Source: Membranipora membranacea (lineage: Eukaryota > Bryozoa > Gymnolaemata > Cheilostomatida > Membraniporidae). Taken from it: 64,000 nt of DNA. The translations under genes were made by a program, and so were the position numbers. The notes under the pieces are model-generated. The model saw nothing but the letters and a program-made list of their open reading frames with translations, was not told the DNA's origin and did not search any database. Numbering within the stretch: the first letter of the stretch is position 1; the number at the start of each line of letters is the position of its first letter. Shown here in pieces: positions 50,284 through 64,000 of this stretch. Location of the stretch: the NCBI GenBank assembly GCA_914767715.1, contig OU612065.1:21886001-21950000 (forward strand), given 5' to 3'.

Positions 50284-51440
50284 CCTGAACGGGAGGAGAC
50301 ATTATTATCGTCTATCTGTTATCTGTCAGAGATGTACTGGAGTGAAATTAGTAAAATGTCCAGTGGAATTGCAAACAAATTTCATGATATATGAAAAAAT
50401 AACATGCATTACATCTACTTGTGTGATCTTGTTTATTAAAAACACAAACAAAACAAAACTAATGGTTGATGGCAGTACAGTATTTGTAACAGAAATTTTT
50501 TGTAGCTTTGTCGCCTGAGGCACTGTCTGTCTTTTATCAAGTATGTACATTGTTCAATAGATGGTTTGTTCTTTGGCGTAAATGGTTAGGCAGTTTCCTC
50601 CAAGAAAAGGTGTAGTTGTGGAATCTTACACTCGCAAGTACTTCGTAGTAACACGTATATGAGTTCATCACTTTCTCATAGTGGTTTCTCAAATGGTTTC
50701 AGTTCTATCTAGCCTAAGTCCTCAGACAGCTGCCATACAAGTTTGTGGCATTACAATAACATCTAAATAAAATCTAGGGTGAGGTTTGCAGAATATGCTT
50801 TGATCAAGATGTGTTGAGTCATCAGCCTAACATAATTTTGAAAAGAATGCCACTTTAAATATTTTAAGCGTTTATTTTTGTCTGGCCAGTAGAAAAATAA
50901 TAGCAGATATAGTTGTCCAAAAATTGCAACAGGATGTGACCTCAGTTCATTGGCTTCTGTCGATTTCTTGTCTTATAATCAGGTTATGTGGTCGGATAAT
51001 CATTCTACTGCAATCTCTCAAAGCAATATTTTTTCTAATTATGGAATTCACAGAGCTATGATAAATAAAGGCTATGGCAGATCAAAAAACATGTATTTTC
51101 TTGCCACCGCCTTTGTACTATACTGTAAAACATCATATAATGCAGTCATTAGACTTATAAATTGAGGTGAGTCATAAAATGATACTGTGAAGACTAGACA
51201 CAGACGAATATGCGGGCCGCGCCCTTAAGGCACCTTTATTTCTCAGTCTTCGGACAGAGACAGACTTGCAATTTTAACCCACATGAACCCACATTATATC
51301 TGAATCATGTTTTTCCTTATTGTTGGCCATAGATAGTGAATTGTAAATGTATAGATTGATCACAGAGGTTATCTCTTTGAAATATATCAACACTGGTTAG
51401 AAGTGTGTGGTGACTTGTAAATGAAAAACATTATTATAGA

Positions 51441-51908
51441 CAGTTTTCTGAGCTTTGATTTAGGCCTCAATTCGGAGTTGTCCTCTCTCCAGTTTGGTAC
51501 TTTTAACCCACGCCGCATAGGAAAAACGTGCTGAAAAGAGGGTTATCTTGAAAACCGCTTATCATAGGATAAAAATTATTTTTGATTCAGAATCTGCTAC
51601 ATTGAAAACTCATATGGACATAGTTTGGGAAATAACTTTGGTAATTGGATAGTCAATTATAGCATTCTCTGCCTGTTTTGCGGACCATTTGGCACAATTT
51701 TTCATGAGTTTCGTCACTAAAATTAAGATTTATCAACATTCAAGCCTCCGGTGCAGACTCTGTATCAAAAATCATTTTTATCCTGCCATAAGCTGTTTTC
51801 AAGCTAACCCTCTTTCAGCAGGTTTTTCCTATGCGGCGTGGGTTAAAAGTACCAAACTGGAGAGAGGACAACTCCGAACCGAGGCATAAATAAGAGCTCA
51901 GAAAACTG
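51441..51908. mobile_element. Complete 468-bp MITE with about 160-bp inverted arms
   Basis: The ends CAGTTTTCTGAGCT and AGCTCAGAAAACTG are complementary and the match continues through GTTGTCCTCTCTCCAGTTTG, AACCCACGCCGCATAGG and the GATAAAAAT/ATTTTTATC stretch. There is no coding capacity. A half copy sits at 17484-17712 beside the P-element-type pseudogene. It lies between the two GH9 genes. Confidence 0.9.
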
Positions 51909-52550
51909 TTTATTGAATAAGCAGCAATTCATTTATAAGTCTGATGTCCGTAGTCTTGTTTATCAGCATGATTTACTGTCAAATATACTCTGGACTAATA
52001 GAACCACTTGGCATATCTTGTTTATCATCTCCTTCTGGCTGCTCCCATCGCTGTATGGGGTGATAATATGTAATGGTGTCATATGAGTTTGACATTAATG
52101 GAAATTAGGCGATGTATTTCTACACCTTTACATCGGGAGAGGAGGAATGCAAATCATGGTCAGTTTGCCAAGAACGTGACATTCAGATTTTAGAACGTGA
52201 CTGAAATACCATCATGTAGGCTGTTCAGCCATTATTTTGCCTCTCTTCTGCAATTGCACTGCTCAAATTACTTCATAGTTCATGAGAACTTTGCTTCATT
52301 GTTATGTCACTGAGTTCAAACTTTATTGAAACTCCAGTAGTATTAATCACCTAAAATTATTTGTAGTGTTTTGATTTCATATTTGATATGAAATTTTGAT
52401 TTGAATCAATTTCAGTTTGATATGGAATAGTACTGTTTATACTGCTTAGTATGGGAGGTTGGCAACTGAGCATCAACATCTTCAATTAGGGATGCGATAG
52501 ATGGTTGTAAAATTATAAATAGAATAAAGATTCAAGGTTTTGTGTACAAA

Positions 52551-52556
52551 TTTATT
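52551..52556 (-). terminator. Poly(A) signal of GH9-b
   Basis: AATAAA on the minus strand lies about 50 bp downstream of the GH9-b stop codon (52608-52610). Confidence 0.55.
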
Positions 52557-52607
52557 AACTTTTTGAAAGCATGGATTGACACAAAAAGCATTCTGGTATT
52601 TCACTCC

Positions 52608-60334
<7,727 letters not shown>

Positions 60335-60411
60335 GTTTGATGAATTCGCCGTGAGGCCAAAGTTGAGGAAATATTCAGGTATGAAATGGTACTGATGGAT
60401 TACTGATGTCG

Positions 60412-60419
60412 TATTTATA
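60412..60419 (-). promoter_or_regulatory. TATA box of GH9-b
   Basis: GGGTTATAAATACGAC on the minus strand contains TATAAATA about 80 bp before the ATG, a good position for a core promoter with a short 5' untranslated region. From 60480 to 62980 I see no gene, only AT-rich DNA and isolated short open frames without family resemblance or convincing splice sites. Confidence 0.65.
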
Positions 60420-62987
60420 ACCCAAGCCTGAGCAAGTACTTTATCAGCAATTCCAGGTGAGCTGTTTCCCACCATGATCTCGGCACACCCAGCCCATTAA
60501 ATTGTTTAGCTTTGGGACCATTTCTCATCTACCTTGGCTCTCTTCTTACACATACGATATTGTGAGTAACTCTCAAAGTGTGCATGGTAGTTTGGGAACT
60601 GAGGCAGTAGACTTCTTGAGATGGTGACGAGGCATGAACCTACAAAGTATGCTATCTGATTACATTAATATCCTTGGAACGTATGTTACTGAAACAACAT
60701 CAGGTACGAGGGAGGCTGATAGCATTGCTTTTATGTAAACGAGGTAGGTGGGTACTCTCTATTTTGCGATAAAGCCTGCCAGGACACAAGCTGTGTCATT
60801 GTCATCAGTGAAATATGAGAAGCCAAGCTCCGGGACATAGAAAAATTCCGAGCCTGTATAACCAATTTTTTCAAAATAGTTACGGTTTCGTGGAATTTTT
60901 TTAAATCAAAGTATAACATGAATACAAAAATTTGCCAAGAAATCATTTCAATCATGCCAAAAGATGTTATCCAGATTCAAATGAATTTCTGAATTTCGAA
61001 AATAGTACATTTCATTAGAATCCTTCTTCTGGAATTATCATTACAGGGAAATTCCTTTGAAGTGGATAACCCTAGGCCTAGCTAGCCTATGTCTCCTGAA
61101 ACTTTTCTGTCATTTTGTCAGCTATAATAATATGGAATATGAAATAAATGGTAGAGAAATACAACAATTTGCACCAGGTTAATTACGTAGGAGGTGGATA
61201 GCTCATCATTCTCCAGAAAAACTTTGTGAATTCGACTTAGGTCAAGTAAATATTTGTAGAAATATTTGATCCAAGATTTCTTTGAAATTTCTTCAAATGT
61301 GTTTATCCTTCCTGAGACTCTAGACAAATGCTAATCTCCATTTTTATAAACAGTGATAATCTTGATCTTCAGGTCTTCCAGTTCACCTCAAATCTACTCA
61401 TTGAAAAAATCGAGGGATGGGTAATGGAATTGAAGATTGATCAGCTTCGTTGCAAAACAACTACAACTTCTGCAAATTAAGGCGTTTTAATTCTTAAAAG
61501 AGGCTCAACTAGTTAGTTTGCGATGACATTTCAGTGTCACATATCATATGCATAACCTGACATCTCCTTATTATAACTGTTCACTCAAACAGCGGCAAAT
61601 GATTTGGTTGAAGCATTCTAGCGGAGAATGCAAAAGATGATCATAAGCGTAAAAGTCGTGCTGGAAATGGAAATAACAAGCAGTGTTTGAAATGGGCTTA
61701 CAACGCCTTTTATGCCATGCAAGAAACTCACAGCCTAAACGTGAAAAAAGTGTGCATAGTTTAAGAACATGCGATATAGCATATAACATTATAGCAAGTG
61801 TATCAGGTTAATGATAATATAACAAACTAATATAAATATACAATAATATATTATACGAATAAAGAATATATATTCATATTCCTTGTTTGCATTGTCCATC
61901 GTTTATGATCAATTTATTTAAACTGGTTCCAGCTTGTGATGAATCGAAATTTGAGGAATATAATTCTTTCTCACTGCTCAGGATCTTTTTGTACAAAAAT
62001 AAAACAACATTGTATGCCTCTCTCTTGCAGTTCCTGTTCTAATCTTTCATCTCTTTCGCACTGGTTGATTATTTTCGAAGCCAGTACAATTATTTTTGAG
62101 AACCTGCATCCTATATCTGGCTTTTATGTGTTTGATGTAAAATTATTGTTGTTTTGTAGTGTGTGAAACACTTCCTATTACCTCATAGGATTGTGATAAG
62201 AATTTTGATCGGGCATATACTGTCTCTTATGCCTAATCGTGGTTGATTGTTGCTAAGTCATAGTATATCGATTGTGTCAACTTTTCTCAAGTATGGCATT
62301 CACACAGCTTTCAGATATAGTTTTGCATCATCATGCTGGCCTATAGTCCCAGGGGAGGCAGGGATGACACTGCTTCCCCTAGAATGCTAAACATAAGTGA
62401 CATAAAACATTGTAGTTGAATAATCCATGTCAGAATCAGATCATCTGGGACTTCGATTTGCTATTTATATACCTTATGATGCTTTTGAGGCTTTGGCTTT
62501 GCCCAAAACCCCACAGGGGGAGCTTACAGCACCCAACCCTAGTGTTACTTTGCGCCCACGAGAAGTTATTCTACGCCCCTGCCATAAACAATATACTAGC
62601 ATTTTATTACACTAGCCTTATTAAAGTCGATAATTTTAAATATTTGAACACAATATTAATACAATAATACCAATTGTTTTTGGTGATGATGCAAAACTTA
62701 GCCTTGTCATCATGTGACAACTTATTTTTGGGCTGCTTGATGCGCATGCCACAGAGCCTTATAAACTTAGATTTTCATATAAGGGGATGTCTGCCTGAGG
62801 TTGGCACGCTGAGATAATTTGTCAAGTCAAGTCAGCTGCTATGAGGGGCTACTGTGTGGCTTGTCTGCGTTGAGGGCCACACAATGTATGTTACAGTGCT
62901 TGGGATTAAAGGTATTCGGTGCAGGTGCTTTGTAGGGAATTTTGCTGATGCTGTTGGGCTGCCGCCTGGTGGCTACCGCTTGTTTGA

Positions 62988-63128
62988 TGTCGATTGTACG
63001 TTAAGCTTGCTACCTCTGGTGGGTGTGCTGCCACTGATGTGCTACAGATGGTGTGCTCAGTGTGCTGCCGCACACCAATGAGCGGCAGCACACCCAACAG
63101 AAGATATATGCTTAACTCACAATCGACA
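62988..63128. repeat. Imperfect inverted repeat with GTGTGCTGCC motifs
   Basis: TGTCGATTGTACGTTAAGC at the left matches the complement of the right end CTTAACTCACAATCGACA. GGGTGTGCTGCC and its complement recur inside. It is likely a small fold-back element. Confidence 0.65.
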
Positions 63129-63457
63129 GCACATCAGCGGAAGCACATCACCATTTTACCAAACTAATGTTATGAAGAAAGGGTGGAGTTTTTTAATTTA
63201 TCCTCATGATTTTTTTTCAACAGAGAAAGAGGCATTTTGTAGAAATAGCTGCTGATCAAACACACCCTCTTTTTAATTAGTTTGGTGGCAGCCTCTTCCT
63301 AACTTATCACTTCTATTTGCGATTTCGGATGGATAAGTTGCACAATAAGCCGCTAATTGCCAAAATCACTGCCAGTAAAAGGGAAGGTGATCAAAAAATG
63401 ATGATATGGCTTCAAACTATCCAAAATCTGAAAGAGCATGTCACAATTAGTGGATCT

Positions 63458-64000
63458 ACAACTTTACATGGGTCTGCTATCTTAACTAGTCGAGCTATGG
63501 CCAACAGCGGTTGCAATACCCCTTATATCACCTGTGATAACTATCATTGAAACGAAACAACTTTTTCAATTTTGCTGCTGCCTCAAAAGCAGGCTTCGAA
63601 TGTTAGCACTGATCTGATTTTCTTATGGTCATTTTGTATTGACCCTCCCCTCGCATAACACCAGTGTTAAATGCTCTGAGTGTGTCGTTTTTCAAATAGT
63701 GCATACTTTTAGGTTTCCTTTATAGTATCATATATATGTCTTTCTAAGTTTATATAGCATGTTAAGCAAAATTGAACTCCTTCAAGTATCATCAAAAAGG
63801 TATGTAATGCGGAAAAAATACAAAACCACCATAAAATAAACAGATCGAGAAGAACATTCGAAGTCAGTTTTCGAGGCGACTGCAAAATTAAAAAAATAAG
63901 GTCCTTTCAATGATAGTTATATATAGGTGATATAAGGGGTATTGCAACCGTTGTTGGCCATTTCTCGGCTACTTATCATAGCAGACCCATGTAAACTTGT
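63458..64000. mobile_element. Fold-back element reaching the window end
   Basis: About 95-bp arms are complementary: TTTACATGGGTCTGCTAT, GTTGCAATACCCCTTATATC and AACTATCATTGAAA appear at 63458-63550 and inverted at 63900-64000. The outer limit on the right may lie beyond the window. The spacer is about 350 bp and noncoding. Confidence 0.75.

Noticed and set aside
61118-62667. Several 60-80 codon open frames
   Set aside because: No start context, family resemblance or splice structure; typical chance frames in AT-rich DNA.

Overview
The window is animal nuclear DNA, AT-rich, with spliceosomal GT-AG introns of about 0.1-2.5 kb, tRNA-derived SINEs, many inverted-repeat (MITE/fold-back) elements and decayed transposons. 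Exon-by-exon reading gives five conserved genes and one lineage-specific gene cluster. The species cannot be fixed from sequence alone. A family 9 cellulase with an N-terminal CBM2 module is known from molluscs such as abalone, so a marine lophotrochozoan is plausible, but this is inference.

Region 1 (about 0.2-25.3 kb) is a cluster of minus-strand genes for small secreted proteins. The intact plan is three exons: signal peptide plus first half of a four-cysteine CUB-like domain (three Cys); second half (fourth Cys); and a short exon with a hydrophobic C-terminus that looks like a GPI-anchor signal. Two subtypes occur. One has a short propeptide ending in the furin-like site RIKR (4724-6262 intact; 1159-2927 complete but with an extended C-terminus). 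The other has an Arg/Thr/Pro-rich stalk (22705-25295 intact). At least three relatives are broken (10340-11653, 12741-13025, 14282-14681) and one is divergent and partial (233-832). Flanking blocks were duplicated with the genes, so this is an array undergoing birth and death. Between its members lie a decayed P-element-type transposase, a His/Asp-rich secreted protein gene with an in-frame stop, and a LINE remnant.

Region 2 (about 25.7-46.2 kb) holds conserved housekeeping genes: a neugrin homologue (minus), the CCAAT-factor subunit NF-YC (minus) and the Rab7-activating subunit CCZ1 (plus). Long fold-back elements and SINEs lie in the intergenic DNA and introns.

Region 3 (about 46.6-60.4 kb) holds two minus-strand tandem GH9 endoglucanase genes. 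GH9-a (46581-50131) has a signal peptide and catalytic domain only. GH9-b (52608-60334) has a signal peptide, CBM2, Pro/Asn-rich linker and GH9 domain. All catalytic-domain intron positions are shared, so they arose by duplication followed by gain or loss of the CBM2 module. GH9-a has a TG where an intron acceptor AG should be, and an atypical last donor. The final 3.5 kb shows only inverted repeats.

All gene models were spliced by eye from conserved domains and splice consensus; no transcript evidence was available.
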